This document shows, piece after piece, positions 39,250-53,396 of a DNA stretch of 64,000 nucleotides; positions within the stretch are counted from its first letter, which is position 1; the number at the start of each line of letters is the position of its first letter. A model generated the notes under the pieces. It did no database searches, was not told the origin of the DNA, and worked only from the letters and a program-made list of their open reading frames with translations. The stretch is from Moringa oleifera. Taxonomy: Eukaryota > Streptophyta > Magnoliopsida > Brassicales > Moringaceae. Made by a program: the position numbers and the translations under genes. The stretch covers positions 9,710,001 to 9,774,000 of the forward strand of contig JAJFZO010000094.1 in assembly GCA_021397835.1 (NCBI GenBank), given 5' to 3'.

Positions 39250-42200
39250 TACCATTTTTTAGAAAAAAACAACAATCTTCAGTTGCATATGCTTTCAACT
39301 TCTTGTAACATCTAAGCCTTATTTCTATCACTTATCTGTCTCGTTGATGTTGCAAATTCGTAATTTGTCTCTCCACATATCAAATTTGGTTTTAGGTAAA
39401 ATTTTTGTAAAAATATCAGCTTGTTCACCCATCCTAAAATATACTACGAAGACTTAATATCCATTATGAATTTTCCTAAGAAAACAATACTCAACTTTAA
39501 TTTTATTTTTTTTTTGTAAAACACTAAATTTGAATAGATTGATATGATTGCTTGAAAGTTGATTCTTATTGCAGTAAATTCAAATCCTAAAGATTTTTTT
39601 TTTTTTTGAGCTATATTATATGGTTTGGCATAATGCATAAACCTAGATAAAAAATACTCATAACTTCTACAATATCAAGACTAGAAGTAGTAAGATACAT
39701 ATGGTATCCAATTACACTTCTATAGTGATTCCCATTCACCTTGGCAACTCCATCTTTATAATACTTGACTTTCGGCTACATTGGAGTATTAGTAAGCCAA
39801 CTTACAACCTTCCATATGAAACTTTTTCAAGATCTCTTTAGCATATTTGCACTAACTAATGAAGATCAAAGTTTTTAGTTATCTCACTTCCACACCAAAA
39901 GAATAAGAGTTAACTCAAGTCAATCATCTCAAATTCCTTTAACATTTCAATTGTAAAGGTGTCAATAGCCCTTGATTACTCCTTGTGAATAAAAGATTAT
40001 CAACATAAACATAAAAAGTTGCTTCATTTAGGTTTTTAATGAAGCCCAACCTTAGTAGGTGTTCATCAATACGATTATATCAAACCTAGAGGCTGTTTAA
40101 GACCGTAAAAGGTTTTTTTCAATAAAAACACATTTTTCTCTTGCCCTGCATAGCAAAAACTTCAGACTATTCAACATAGATCTCTTCTGCTAAGAGACTA
40201 TTTAAAATTGTAGATTTCACACCTAGTTGAAATACTTTCCAATCTTTTTGTGCTACAACAACAAGCAATAAACATGTGGCGTCAACTTGCTATAGGAGCA
40301 AAAGTTTCACAGCAATCTATACCAAAAACTTGTGCATAACCTTTCACAACCAGCATGCTTTATACTTATTAACTGATTCATCATAAGTAAATTTTATCAT
40401 GAAAACTCATTTCAATCTAATAATTTGTTTGTTTTGAGGTCTTTTATTAAGCTCATAAGTCTGATTTTTTTTCAATCATTCAAAGGTCTTTTTCCATAAT
40501 AGCTTTCCATTTTGGCTCTAACATTGCTTCATCAACACTTGGTGGTTCACATACTATAACATTGCATCTTGCATAAATATTAGAGAGTAATCTACTACCT
40601 TTGATTGGCTCATTATCAACATCTTCTTCATATGATTGTAATTTACCAAAATGTTAACCTTTAACACTTGCTTTCCAATCTCATTGTTCTGCCTCCACAA
40701 TAACATCTCTACTAATGATTATATTCTTTGTTTGAGGCTGAAATATTCTATAGGCCTTAGAGGTATTGTTATAGCCTATGAAGATTCTAGACTCAATCTT
40801 TTTATCCAACTTATCTCTGTTAACCTGAAGGATATAAGAGAAATACAAATAATCAAAAACTTTTAAATTTGACAGAAAAGGTTTATAATTATCATACCAT
40901 ACTGTATAAAGTGTTTGATTGTGAAGTTTTGTTATTGGTAATCTATTTAGACTATTTCTGCCCAAAATCTTTTAGGTAAATTTTTCTCATGTAGTAAACA
41001 ACAATCCATTTCTATAATATTTTTTTTCTTCCACTAACTTCATTTTGTTAAGAAGTATAAGGAGCAGTAAATTGATGCTAAATTCCACTCTCTTTACAAA
41101 ATTTATTGAACTTTTTCAAGGAGTACTTTTTGCCACTGTCTAACCTTAAGACCATCATTTGGTAGCCATTTTGATTTTTTGCCAACACTTTAAATCTTCA
41201 TAATACAGAAGCTACTTTAGATTTGAACTTGAGAAAATATATCCAACACATTCTGGTTAAATCATCTATGAAGTTAATGTAATTCTTACTATCTTTGAGT
41301 GCTGGTGTTCTGAATAGCTCCCAATGCCTGTACGCAGTAGTTAATGCTTATGAAAAACTCTTCAAGTCTTTTGAAAAAGGCAGCCTTATCTACTTGCCAA
41401 ATTGACAAGCTTTACAAATTGATACTTTCTTCCAAGGGATCCAAGTCTTGAACTAGTTTATATTTCTACATTAAAAGAATTACAGAATGATGATGAAGCC
41501 CTAACTTTATAGATGTTCTATGAAGCTCTTTAAAAAAAAAAATTAGCATTAGCGGTCAATGTAATTTATACAGTGAATCCACTAACCGAGTTTCACTTTT
41601 ATTGCTATTTACATAGTAGAAAGCTACAAATAGTTGTTCCTCCTCCTCTTGATTCATAATTTTGAGTCTCATTTACTTGTTGTTTCCTTTTATTTTTATA
41701 AATTCTTTCCACATGACCCATTTGATTACATTTATTACACTTTGTATCACGTATACTTCAACATTTAAAAGAAGAATAATTAGTTCTGCCACAATGTTGA
41801 CAAGAAAAATGACTAACTCTTTTGTTGTAATTTGCACCATTGTTACTTGCATCACTATTGCTTGCCCTATTGAATTTCATCGTCCCAATATCCACTCGTT
41901 AATTGCTTCTCTTTTTCTTCCAACTTTTTTTTTTTTTTTTTGCCTTTACTAGAATCATAAGCTTGTAGTTTAACTTTTATGCACCTTCCAAAGCATCAGT
42001 TTCTCTTATTTGGCTTCTTTGCTCATGGGCTTCCATAGTACTAAAAAGCTCCACCAATGTTAACTTCCTTCAATGTAAAAATCATGGCTTCAAACCTTTC
42101 AAGCAAAGTTGGTAAAAATTTTTCAACTGTTCGGCTATGAGGTGTGTCTTAACCAAAAAGACTAAGCTTGTTAACGACTTCTAACAAACTATCTATATAC

Positions 42201-42330
42201 TCTTTGATAGTTTCAAAATATTTCATCTTTTGCAACTCAAACTCTCTCCTAAGATTCAACACTTAAAAGAGTGATATTTTTCATTCACTTGAAATTTAGA
42301 CTTAAAATAGTCCTATATTGAAAAATCTAT
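39250..42330 (-). mobile_element. Decayed Ty1/copia retrotransposon remnant (gag to RNase H order)
   Basis: Read on the minus strand, copia domains occur in normal order among many stops. A gag stretch at about 42250-42020 has KYFETIKEYIDSLLEVVNKL. A zinc-knuckle part near 41810-41700 has CNKCNQMGHVERI. The integrase core near 41160-41040 has VLRLDSGKKYSL and FTAPYTS. The integrase tail is the open frame 40965-40681 (DKKIESRIFIGYNNTSKAYR). Reverse transcriptase near 40340-39970 has VVKGYAQVFGID, WKVFQLGVKSTILNSLL and YVDNLLFT in place of YVDD. I found no LTR pair, so the element is truncated or its ends are too diverged. Confidence 0.8.
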
Positions 42331-42777
42331 TTATAGATTCATAATTTTCATAAACAAAATATCAAATATGATTGAATATAAAAAATTTTTAATTTTAAAC
42401 TTCTTGGAGATTCTTCCTTGATGATTATTGGATTTGCTACATTGTAAGATATCTGTTTTCACATACCAAATAAAATGGAGAGAGGTACCACTCACTGCAT
42501 GAAAATGTTAAAGGAGCAACATTTCCCATTCCAAGTGAACCTTTATAAGTAGTTTCTCACCATTTAAATTTAGCACAAGATATCACTTTTCCCCTCGACC
42601 AGTCAAGAGTACATCAAATCAACTAAAAGCCTAGATGATTGTACCAATGCAATTCAATTAATCAAATAAACTAAAGACCTGACAATATGGAGCGGCCATT
42701 ATCACAAGGATTACAAGGTCCATCAGTGGTAGTCCCACTAGTTCCACACAATAAGATTTATTAACCCTGAAATCCAA

Positions 42778-44010
42778 TTACTTATGTTCATCTCTAGCCA
42801 CAATCTTGAACTTTCCTGTTTGTTGTTGCTGCAAAGAGGGTAAAAGCAATCTGTCATTAACCAGACCACAAACAGGCAAAAGACCCTAAAATAATATATA
42901 TATATATATATATGTATGTATATATATATCAGAAAATCTTGATTCACATCTCAAAAAGAGGATTCAGATATAAGTTACCTTTTTCCAGAGTTGAGTGTGA
43001 GCTTTGCAGAATCCAGCCACGATAGCTCCTGCCGTCTTGCCTTCTCTATATTCAATAGAAAGATCCTCCTTCAAGCCACAGGTAACATGAAATTTCAAGG
43101 GACAATTTATCTCAGAGCACTCAATGATGCAGCCACTTCTCCTCCTACAAACATAACATCTTTCCTTCCACCTCCTCCTGGGAATCTCAGAGCAATCAAT
43201 CTCCTCCCTACCTTCCGGGTCCTCAAAGAACACCTCAGGGACTAACAATGCGCACACAATGTGAGCCCACCGGCCATCATTCGTGGGTTTCACTGCACCA
43301 CCTTTTTGTGGACAGAGGCAACAAGACAGGGTGTTGTTGTTATTTTGATTTTGGGAAGATTGAGTAGCCAAGCACTGGACACAGAACCAGTCACCTTCTG
43401 GGATACCCTTGATCAGTGGATTTCCATAGCAAGTAGCATGTACCATTAGATCACAACCATCACATAACACGATTGGATCTGATGGATCACCATCTGTGCT
43501 TTGACATACAGCGCACACTATGCCATCATCTTCATCTTCTACTTCTTTCTCGTTTTCACTATTTTTCTCTGGCTCATCTTGATCGTTGTTCCTGATAGAT
43601 TGATTGATATCTTCCACCACTGGATCTTTATTTTCTTTATCTTCTACTTCTTGACTTGATTCAGGTCCTGCATCCCGACTTTCTCCAACTGGGATTTTCC
43701 CTTGTGGCGTTTTTACTTCGTTTTCTTCCTTGAGAGATGGCTTGTACTCCACGTTGAGATCGATAGGCAGAAAGGGCTCAAGGGATGCCAAATCAGGGTG
43801 TGGTGCCGATATCCTTTTCTTGGCAGGGAGGCAGTAGGTAGTGCTCACATTTTTTACAGCAAAAGAGTCAACCCGGGATTCCTTTCGTTTCTTCGCTGGA
43901 AGCTGTGATGATATCACCACACATTCACCGGATTTTTGCTCTTCCTCTTGTTGTTGCTGCATGAGCCTGAACCTCTTTAGAGGGGGCAGCGCCCGAAACT
44001 GGGTATCCAT
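42778..44010 (-). CDS. PHD finger plus extended PHD protein (Jade/BRPF-like chromatin reader)
   Basis: Exons 44010-42979 and 42828-42778 give 360 residues; the donor is GGAAAAAG|GTAACT and the acceptor CTTTGCAG, phase 0. Residues 36-70 contain basic KKRK and AKKR clusters fit for nuclear import. An acidic linker follows (about 113-162). A canonical PHD finger spans C166-C213 (CAVCQSTDGD, LCDGCDLMVHATCYG, DWFCVQC). An extended PHD spans C230-H338 (CCLCPQKGGA, WAHIVCALLVPEVFF, CYVCRRRSGC, CPLKFHVTCG, GFCKAH). This pair is the arrangement in Jade and BRPF proteins, which read histone H3 tails in acetyltransferase complexes; the small plant versions are little studied. The stop in exon 2 follows a short Gln/basic tail. 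No SET, bromo- or acetyltransferase domain is present. Confidence 0.9.
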
Positions 44011-45208
44011 GGCCTGTGTTTACTTTCGAGGACTTGGTTTCTCTTGGTTGTGGGCGGTTCGGATTAAGAGAAAGATAGCAGACAAAGAAACGATGGTGGG
44101 AAAGCTTTGCTTTTCCAAAGCTTTTGAACAGAATGGGAGATCCCTCCCGCCTCCCAGAAAATTAGTGAATGGTGGGAAGTGAACGCGGGAACTTTCTAAC
44201 ATTTCCGATTTGGCGCGTAACCTTTAAGCAGAGAATCTTTTTGGATCAAGATCAGACAATCAGGGCTTTTAATTTAATTTTAAACAGAGTTTCTAACTTT
44301 TTTCATATGATTTTGGGCTCATCTACAGCCCGCCCAAAATTTTACTTTGAATTTGGATTTCAGAATTTGGCGGTTGATTAAGAATTCTCTTAAACACCAT
44401 TTGCTTGCATATCCTGGGCCACGGGATCATGCGGGCTGACACCGAAGATGTTAATGTTATAAGCAGGCTGTTAAGAATTCAAAACAAAATTGATTGAATT
44501 TAAGAAATATTAGATTCCAACTCAATAGATTAAATCAAAATTTCTTTAATTTGATTTCATTTTAATTTTTTTAAAAATAATAATAATAATATTCAATCAT
44601 GAATATACATTTTAATTTAACAATTAAAATAATATTCTAACATAAATTTTAAATTATATTAAAGTATTTAAATCAGAGTTATTTCTTAAAATAAAATTAT
44701 TGATTTTTAAAATCTTAAATCATAAAAATAATCAGTTTAAGCATTTCAAATTTTAAATATATGTAGACAAATAATTTAACATTAAAGATTTATCATGAAT
44801 AAATTATTACCAAAAAATATTTATTTTTTACCATTAATTTAAATAAAAATATAATTAATTAATTAATAATTAAAAACTATTTGAAAAGAAAAAATGATTC
44901 TTAATTTAAAGTAAATAATAAAAAATAAAATTTCAAACAAAACCAAAAATTAAAAAAAAAAATCAAATCAAAACCGAACTGAATCTTATAATATAGGAGT
45001 ATAACAACAGAGGATTGAACCAAAGAGTGATGATCACTTCTGTTAGTTCTTCACCCAGGCATCTGGAAATCTAAGTAGAGAGATCACAGCATCAATTCTC
45101 AATCCTGTAATGAAATTGGCACAGAAATGGCTCCAACCAATTCCTTCATCTCTATACATTAGAATAATATCATAGCCAAAGCTTATTCAAATATTTGAAA
45201 TTAATATT
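44011..45208. other. Intergenic with AT-rich block (about 44480-44990)
   Basis: The part next to 44010 is the promoter and leader of the PHD gene. From about 44480 the DNA is nearly pure A/T, of the same character as 14760-15167 and 57240-58900. The open frames at 43841-44182 and 44169-44381 are not coding by any resemblance. Confidence 0.55.
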
Positions 45209-48137
45209 TCAATCCTGTGTCTGCTTGGGTACACTGCGTCTCCAGATTCCGGCCAGGACACTTCCCAAGACAGAGTGACATACACTGGAAACTGCACATG
45301 GTACTGCTGTCAGGGGATTCCCAAAATGCTGAGAAGCAAGAACGACTCCAAGCACCGAGTTCTGGAACACAAATTACTGTAAGTTCATGGAAACTGAAAA
45401 AGAATAGAGGCATTATGAAGCTACTTCCCTATTCAGCTTTTTTGAATTGCTATCTACCTGCATGCCAACCTCGATAGAGATTGTCCGAGACGATGCAACA
45501 TCAAGCCCAAGCATCCTTGAAAGTAGATATCCAAAGAAAAATCCAGATGCATGAAGAAGAGAAGAAGCTAGCACAACTTGTCGACCGGACATAAGTATGG
45601 CAGATGCACTCTGGGCAATTGCATTTCCGCATAGGATAGCAACAGTTCCAACAGCAATCGATGGCATCAAAGGAGAAACAAATTTAACTAAGCTTCGGAA
45701 ATATTGATTTAGAAATGCACCAGCCAGGACAGGAAGAAGCACAACCTGTCATCATATAGGCAAACATACCAGATCAACGAAATTCAAGAGAAAATAAGGG
45801 ACAGTGATCAGAGAACTCACCTGCAATGTCGATATCAACAGTCCAGTTGCATCTACAGCAACGTATTGCCCAGCCAGTTTGGCTGTAAGAAATGGAGTCA
45901 TGATCTAGAACATGGAAGAGATTGGAAAGAAAAGGGTCATTTCACATGATCAGGTTATACTCTTCAGGAGGTGCTTGGTCCTAATTGTAAGGAATAATTC
46001 TCTAGTTATTAACTACAATCTCAAAGCTTTCCTTCTAAAATGTCTATCAGTATCCAACCAGTTGAAAGAATGAAAGAAGGTATTTCTAAAGATGATGCAA
46101 TTAGTTAGATACTAGATAAGAGAAAGAACTTCATGCTCTCCACAACTTTAAACTAGTGAGGAGGAGAGAGAATCCCTTGCAATATTACACGTTTTAAGTG
46201 ACAAAAAATGTAAATCTGTAAAGGGTTTTGAGTCAAATGAAGATCTGTTAAGACTATGCCAACCAAGCACCAACTTAAAGGGAACATAGGATCAGACAGC
46301 AGCATTGTTACTAACCACAGCTGAAAGAGTGCTTGCTGCAGTCATCAAAACTGAAAGCGCCACATTTCCACTGCAAGACACCAAAGACAATCAGATTTTC
46401 CACCTGTTGCATGCAGAAGACCGACAGGAAATTTTGAAATTCTCATGATACTTTTTATTCACGTACCGTGCAATGTAAGTGACAATGTTACTTGCTGTAC
46501 CTGCAGATAATAAATGAAACACTATCAAACAGCAACAATAATGAAGCAACCAAGCACAAGCAAATGCACAGAAGGAAGGACACACTGACCACCAGGACAG
46601 CAACCAACCAATATTAAACCAGCTGCATAATGAGATGGCAGATTTAAGAGCTTGCTCACCACAAATCCTGATATTGGCATCACCTGGAAGCAGCAGCAAC
46701 TACCCACTGTAAGCATTTTAATGAAGATAGCTTAGTAGCCTAATAGGGCAAATGGAAAACAACTATTTCTGACCAAGTTGGAAATTGCAGCTTCAGGATC
46801 ATACAATAGCATATCAAAATATTTAAAAGACAGAGACCAGAATCAAAGTATCATTGACCTTGAATGTTGGCTTACTTTCTTACATAACGATCAGGGTAGA
46901 GGACCCATGTGTCTAGACAAGAAAAATCAAACCACTAACATATAGTTACACTGTTCATCACATGTCTCAAAAATTACTCTGTTTCTGGCGCTCACCTATC
47001 AAATGCAAGCATAGACACAAGTATTTTTCTAAATATAAATGCAGACACCTCTTCAGAAGAAATAACTCGTAGAAATATATCAGTTAATAAGCTTTAACAT
47101 CAATCAAAATGGTGTCCAGGAAAGTTGGTAGAAATATGGGATCTGAATTCTAATATGAGATGAGAATGGCATGGGTAATATGCTTGATAAATTGACAACT
47201 ACTTTGTTATATGATGCAATAAATTTTAAGTCCTTAGGTATGTCTGACATATATTTGTGTCAACAGACATGTGAACTCAACAAATATTCTGTACAAAGGA
47301 AGCAAAGACCACTCGGTAGTGACTCAGCCCTATTCAACCAAACGAATTAAGGGGGATCTCATTCCCAGCCTCCAATGGGTAATTGGAACACCAGCAGCAT
47401 GGTAGACATGACATTCAAGGAAAAACTACTGTAAAGAAAAAACTATACAAAATAAAATCGTTTGACAACCAGTAGGTAGGTTTGCTAACCTACACAACCT
47501 AGCAGAGAAGCTCATCACATAAATTCACATTAAACATCCAAGTGTCCTAAAGAAGAAGAAGAAGAAGGAGACAGACCGAGTACTGGAGCACAAAGCCAGA
47601 AAGCAACTCCTTAGGCATACCAAAAGCGCCCCGAAGATCGTCAAAAGTTAGAGTCATTCCCATACCAAGCATAGTAGCAGTAAGACCAAGGATGGTCCAT
47701 CTGGGTGTGACCCAACTGAATGAGCTCGGCCTCAATAACCCGAGCAGGCATCCCAAGGAGACCCATAAAGGAAATCCAGTAGATATCACTTCACCAATCC
47801 ACTCAATCCAAGCACGAAAGCTCCTCTCAGTATAGGCATTTAAACTGTTCGATGAAGCACCACACTGAATAGGAGCAAGAGTTAGCACACTAGAATCGGC
47901 TGGTTTTACTTTTGGGAAGAACTTCGGAACTAGATATGGTAGTTTCCGGAATTGTGACTCGAGAACTGGTCTTTGAGATGAAGTTGAGAATGAATTGGAG
48001 GATTTAAGACGGGAAACGCAGAGTTGTTGGGGATTAATTCTTGGTTGATCAACAGATAGGGGTCTTGTATTTCCTTGAAATCTAAAACCTCTTGTACCAT
48101 TTCCATGAGGGTACAATAGTGCATACTGCATTTTCAC
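45209..48137 (-). CDS. BASS1: Chloroplast sodium/metabolite cotransporter of the BASS family, BASS1-like
   Basis: Seven exons: 48137-47577, 46683-46590, 46500-46467, 46370-46316, 45904-45821, 45745-45458 and 45361-45209. All are GT-AG and in frame, giving 422 residues. The first roughly 100 residues are rich in Ser, Arg and Pro and low in acidic residues, as in a plastid transit peptide. The bile-acid:sodium symporter domain then follows with about nine or ten helices. Family landmarks are GMGMTLTFDDLRG, AAGLILVGCCPGGTASN (sodium-binding core), LPVLAGAFLNQYF and ISIEVGMQNSVLGVVLA. The C-terminus IWRRSVPKQTQD is BASS1-like. BASS proteins of the chloroplast envelope move organic anions with sodium (BASS2 carries pyruvate); BASS1's substrate is less certain. 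A second in-frame Met is at residue 3, so the exact start is open. Confidence 0.9.
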
Positions 48138-51100
48138 TGATTTGCTCTCCTAGAAAGGCTCTTTTGGTAGGAAGCTGGACAAGATCACAGCTGCTAGTTT
48201 GAACAAAATTAGAGGTGCTTGAAAACTGTGATCAGTGTTACCTTATAAGGATTCCTTTCTGGGTACAAGACGACTGACCTCACAATCTCCGTGTAGGTTT
48301 CACAGCTGCAGATTGGGCCTAATTGAAGGGAAAGGACCAGAATGCTATTTTTGGGCCAATCCTCGTTAAGAGATGCTTGTAAGTGAAGAGAAGAAAATGA
48401 TCAAATTCACCATGGCAGGCACCAGATTAACCTCTTCAATTCTTTGAAATGCAGCCGGAAAGCAACAAACCGACATCCCAGTGGATTTTCTTCCACTAGT
48501 ACGGAGCTTTTCTGGCAACTAAGATGGTCTGTCTGTTCCCCTTCCCTGCAGGCAATAGTAGTGCATCTATCAAAGCCAAAGTTACTTCGTGCCCACAAAT
48601 GTTGGAACACCAAGTAAAATTGTCAAGCTCTGTCATTTGAGCCCCCGGCGTGCAAATTGAGTTGGTGAGTTGGAAAAATTGAATTCATGATATGCATAAA
48701 TGGTAATACAAAACTCAAGGAAATCATCTGATGTTTTCCTGTTCTTTCAAATCTCAAACCAAGATTTTCCAATCCAGGCAGACCATGAATATCACTACCT
48801 AAGAGTTGTTCTGAGACAAACCAAAGGAACCAAACTGTTTTATAGGTTGCTAGAGAGCAGAAATTGTCCGACAACCTGACTGCCGCAGATAGCAACTCAA
48901 TTTGACAATGTGAATTACAAACACTCCGAAACCCAAGGCGATATGATGCAAACACCCAGTAGTTCACCCAAGCAGAACAGGCATAATGCATGAAGCAATT
49001 TTGGTTCTGGTTAGCCCCGCTTCAAAGAAATCATCACCTGTGAACAAAATTCAACTTATTGTTACAATTCATCAAAAGAAAAGAAACGGATGGAAACATT
49101 CATAAATCATACAAAACTGAGGTAGAAGGAAAACCTCCTATAGAATTCTTCAAACTACTCTGGCATAACCTTCATCATTAACCTTCCATTTCTAACTGTA
49201 CACATTCACGGACAAACCTCGCTCCGCTGAATTCACCATCTTCTGCCCAGAGCATTATATCTTAGCTCAAGAACTTGGGAACAACTAAAACCAGTGCACT
49301 GTGGGAATAGAAAACCAATTAAGAAAGCTATTTATCTTTACCAAGCTAAGCCACAGGGAACATGCATGTAGAGCAATGATGAACAGGCATTACATGGTCT
49401 CGATTGATCGGTTTGCTCTATTTAAGAATTCCAGGATGTCATGCTTTCAGAACATCAGTTTTAAAGTGCTCTCAAATCGCTCAAATTTATATGCCTTTCT
49501 CATAAAGCTAAGGTCTCAACCTTGAATAACTGATGTGCTTGTAGTCTGCTTCCAGAAAACAAGCATAAAAGAATAAGATCTGTGTTTTCCTAATCTTGTG
49601 CTTTACATAGAAGCATGACAGGAGTGTCACAAACATTTGATAAAATTATTGAGCAATATACATACCCCATAGAATTTGTATAGAAGGTAGAATGATGAAG
49701 GCAGTAAACTTGCAGTGCCACAAGGTTGTAAACCTACAAAGAAAACATAAAAATGTCAAACATACGTAAGAAAGAATAGAAGACCTGGTAAGACAATACA
49801 CTAAAAACGCTAGAGGAAACAGAATAGGAAATACAAACACAAGAAAAAATGTGACTCAAATGAGCCGTGTGGGGATCCATGTGCACTAGAGAGAAGACAG
49901 AACATGTACAAACCAAATCAATATAAATATAGCACAATAATACATTAAGTTAGCAACAATATGAAAAAATAGTTTATTTGACCTATAACTATAAATTTAC
50001 ATATTTCCACATTCATTTCTAGGAACTAAGGATGGCTCTTAGTTGATAAAGTTCTGATAGGTGCAAAAACAATCTAATGCACATGCCAATGACATAACAA
50101 AGTTATACACGCCAATAACGTGTAACCTTGGGTAAATTGATTCTCCAACTACATGTAACCTTGGGTAAATTTATTCATCAACAATTAAACAAAATAAAAT
50201 AACAAAGAAAGACCTATATGCCTTGAAATATCAGGCACATGACTAAGGCAATTGAGGTTAAAGCATGATGTCTCAAATAAGTAAGAGCACCAATAGGCAC
50301 TCCCATATTAGGCCAATGTAAAAAATACATAAAAGGAAAGATGATGGTCGCAATAACTACACATCCTCTTTCATCTGCTAGAAAGATCCCTACCCATCCT
50401 ACAATTTTCATGATGAAACTAGTGGTAAATCAAATCTCTGTAAGCAAGAGACAATACTTTTAACTTATTGCAACTGATGATCGATAACTATGCAATATGA
50501 ATTCAGCTCAACTTTAAAATACATACTCATATTACTTCTCTTGTACCATTCCAGAAGAGCGCATTCTTAAAAGCACCCCTATTTTCTTCATCTTCACCAT
50601 TTAAAACTGACATCAAATGTTCATATGTTCATCTTCCTATCTTAACTATTTCTCCAGTATGCTCCATCATCAGTCATTTCATTCTCACAATCAACATACA
50701 CCACATTCAGTAAAACTCCCAGCCAATAAGAAAAACAAACTCAAACCTCAGCTGCAGCTATAACGTGAACTAAATCAACCCGAGTATCACTTAATGGGTT
50801 GAAGCTCGCCCTTCAGCAAAATGTCCTGAAGAAAACTACACAGCTTAAGATAAAATTGAAAAAATGCCAAGCACGGAACCATTAAACAACTCATACACAC
50901 TGTTTTCTTGGTATTCATGTCAAGAACCAAGCTGATTGACAGAAGTCAAGACCTGATAGACATTATCACATACAAGATATGAAGTAACACAAACCACTAC
51001 ATCAAATTCACAAAGAAGACCCTATTAATTGCTACTAACTGGAGGAATTGGACTAACCTACCAGTCTAAATACACCCAAAAAGAAAGGGGGAAAAGAGGT

Positions 51101-52009
51101 TTCTCCATGGCTCATGAGGGGAAACACAAAGTAAGAAACACATAGGATCACATACTTACTTGACCAGAAACTCACACTGCAGCTTCATTGTTGAACATGT
51201 GTTGCCAATGCCCAGCTACCTCATGGAGTAAATAAGCTTCTGCCAGTATTTGCGGCTGCTTTCTAGATGGAAGGAGACATGGATAGCATCCATTTTAAAG
51301 TATGAATTTTCTCCTAACACCGATTTTCACATAAAATATTGACTTAGATATAGCCTCTTTTCCCAAGGATTGCTATTGTTGCTTGATCATTATTTTTTGC
51401 CGGTTGTAGCAACTAAGCTACCAAGGGAAAGGTAGCTGTACTATTCTTTCGGGAATGATTGATTGAAACAGTGAGGAAGCCAAAAGCTCCCTCCTTTAAC
51501 TACCCAAGCACAAGAGAGAAAGAAAAGGAGAAGGAGAGAGAGACACACAGATTACTTCCGCTAAAGACATCCTTGCCAATGAAAATTATAGTGAGTGCTC
51601 CCAAGGACAATTTCACTAGATTTGCGGAGGTGGAAACAAAACCGAGTCTGCCACCAAGTAAAAACTTGATTATAGTGATCCTTATCGAACCATGGAAAAA
51701 GAGCTCTTACCTAGCTTCCTGAACCTACCATATTTATTTGGTTATTACTACCAAGCAGCAGCAAACAGCTTGTCAAACATCTAGTCTAGGCCTATGTTGG
51801 AGATTCAAAATTGTGGGTCTAACAAAGATAAACAATGCAATTCGTCGCAAAAGCACCAAATCCAACTAAACTTAAGACCAACTGTCACTTGACTGTTACT
51901 AAGATCCAACACAACATTTAACACGAAAAATATACTAAATCCGAAAAAAACAAAAACAATTACAATGGGAGGTCCAGACTCCTAAGAAACAATAAAGAAC
52001 TCTAACCAA

Positions 52010-52285
52010 TTTAGATTTAATCATGAATCCTTTGTAACTTAAAGCAGTATGAATACTTTTCAAGAGATGGAAATGCCCCTAAGAGTGGTTTGGAATAGAA
52101 GGATTCATATTGTAAAATTGTGGGTAACGGGAGATTCCTTGGTAAATAAAAAGGATCTTTTAGAATTCATAGATGTCACTACTAAATAGGAACTAACTCA
52201 CTTTATGTACAGCACCCCCTTTGTACCTTATAGTTAATATAATATATTACTTTGTCTTTGATCAAAAAAGAAAGAAAGTATCAAT
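52010..52285 (+). mobile_element. Possible 3' tail of a LINE-type retrotransposon
   Basis: The stretch ends GTTAATATAATATATTACTTTGTCTTTGATCAAAAAAGAAAG, quoted here only for its layout: an AT-rich end followed by an A-rich tail, as in many plant LINE 3' ends. No reverse transcriptase sequence was recognised, so this rests on the tail alone. Confidence 0.25.
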
Positions 52286-52777
52286 GCCAAGCTTGTAAAA
52301 ATCAGGTTGTGAACTTTAAACACGCATCCAAAAGCTCTGCCAATTAGCACGGAGAGAAGATATTCAAGAAGACATTATAGCATTACATGGGAATACTCAA
52401 GCCACAAAGTAAAGCAAATAAAAGCTTCAACTAATACTATACATAAGAATTTTAATGGTTTTCATTTTAAACATTGGGCCCCTAATTTAATGAATAAAGC
52501 TTCAAATATGCCCAACCGCTTAGAAAGCCATAATCGCAGGAATCCTAGAATTAACCTAGAATAGTACGATGAGAGTAAAGTCCCACATGAGCTTTTCTTA
52601 AAGCTATGAATATGATCTGATAAATTGAGCATCATATATCATACAACCACACAGTCTACATAGCAACAGTAGCACTCTTTCTATGTTCAGTTACCAGAGA
52701 ATAAAAGTTAACTGAATGAAAACAAAGAATAGTTAAAAACACAGGAAACAAATGGATATGTCAAAATATGTTCCATT

Positions 52778-52779
<2 letters not shown>

Positions 52780-52825
<46 letters not shown>

Positions 52826-52826
52826 G
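52780..52826. repeat. (AC)n(AT)n microsatellite
   Basis: About 16 AC units followed by seven AT units and a run of G. Intergenic. Confidence 0.95.
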
Positions 52827-53248
52827 GGGGGTAAAAAATGAAAGAAAGCTCTATCTAGGAACTTCTAATTGAGATATGAATACACTTCGTTAGTTCACAA
52901 AAAAAGTAACTCTTTGTGCACCAATGTAAAGATCGGAAAAGGTTTTACAAAAGTACAAGGTCCATTGCACCCCTTATGGATATGTCATAATATATCCGGC
53001 ACCTGCCCCAGTTAGACTTCCAGAACCTAGCTGCTCTAGTGAATAACTAAAGAAAATAGATAGACAGATGGGAGTTAGGAAGAGAAAGAAAGTGATTATG
53101 AACATCTACCAGTGATTATTCATTCACTAGAACAAAAAAGTAAAAATTTTGGTAGATACAGATCCCATAAAATCTTTTTTCGAGGCATGGGTCAAACCAG
53201 GTTACTTCTCAAGAACAATAGGGACCCAATATTACCACTTGGATCTGG

Positions 53249-53396
53249 AACATACATGCTAATGCTCACAATTTCAATAGCCACACCAGAGATTGGGAGG
53301 AGATATCTCGAAAAGAATTTAGCACTCATGTCAACCAACTCTCCATCATCTTTCTTAAAAACTATGGGAATTAAAAGAAGCAAATTTCCTATCCAC
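53249..53396 (-). other. Exon-like open stretch of unknown identity
   Basis: Read on the minus strand, a good acceptor (TTTGTTGTAG) precedes an open frame beginning [19 protein letters not shown], with a hydrophobic start and then [17 protein letters not shown]. It closes at a plausible donor (CAAGTG|GTAATA). Codon content looks more protein-like than in neighbouring frames. I do not recognise a family and found no matching exons, so this may be a captured gene fragment or chance. Confidence 0.3.

Noticed and set aside
42991..43245. Plus-strand frame over the PHD gene
   Set aside because: Opposite strand of the zinc-finger exon, no independent support.
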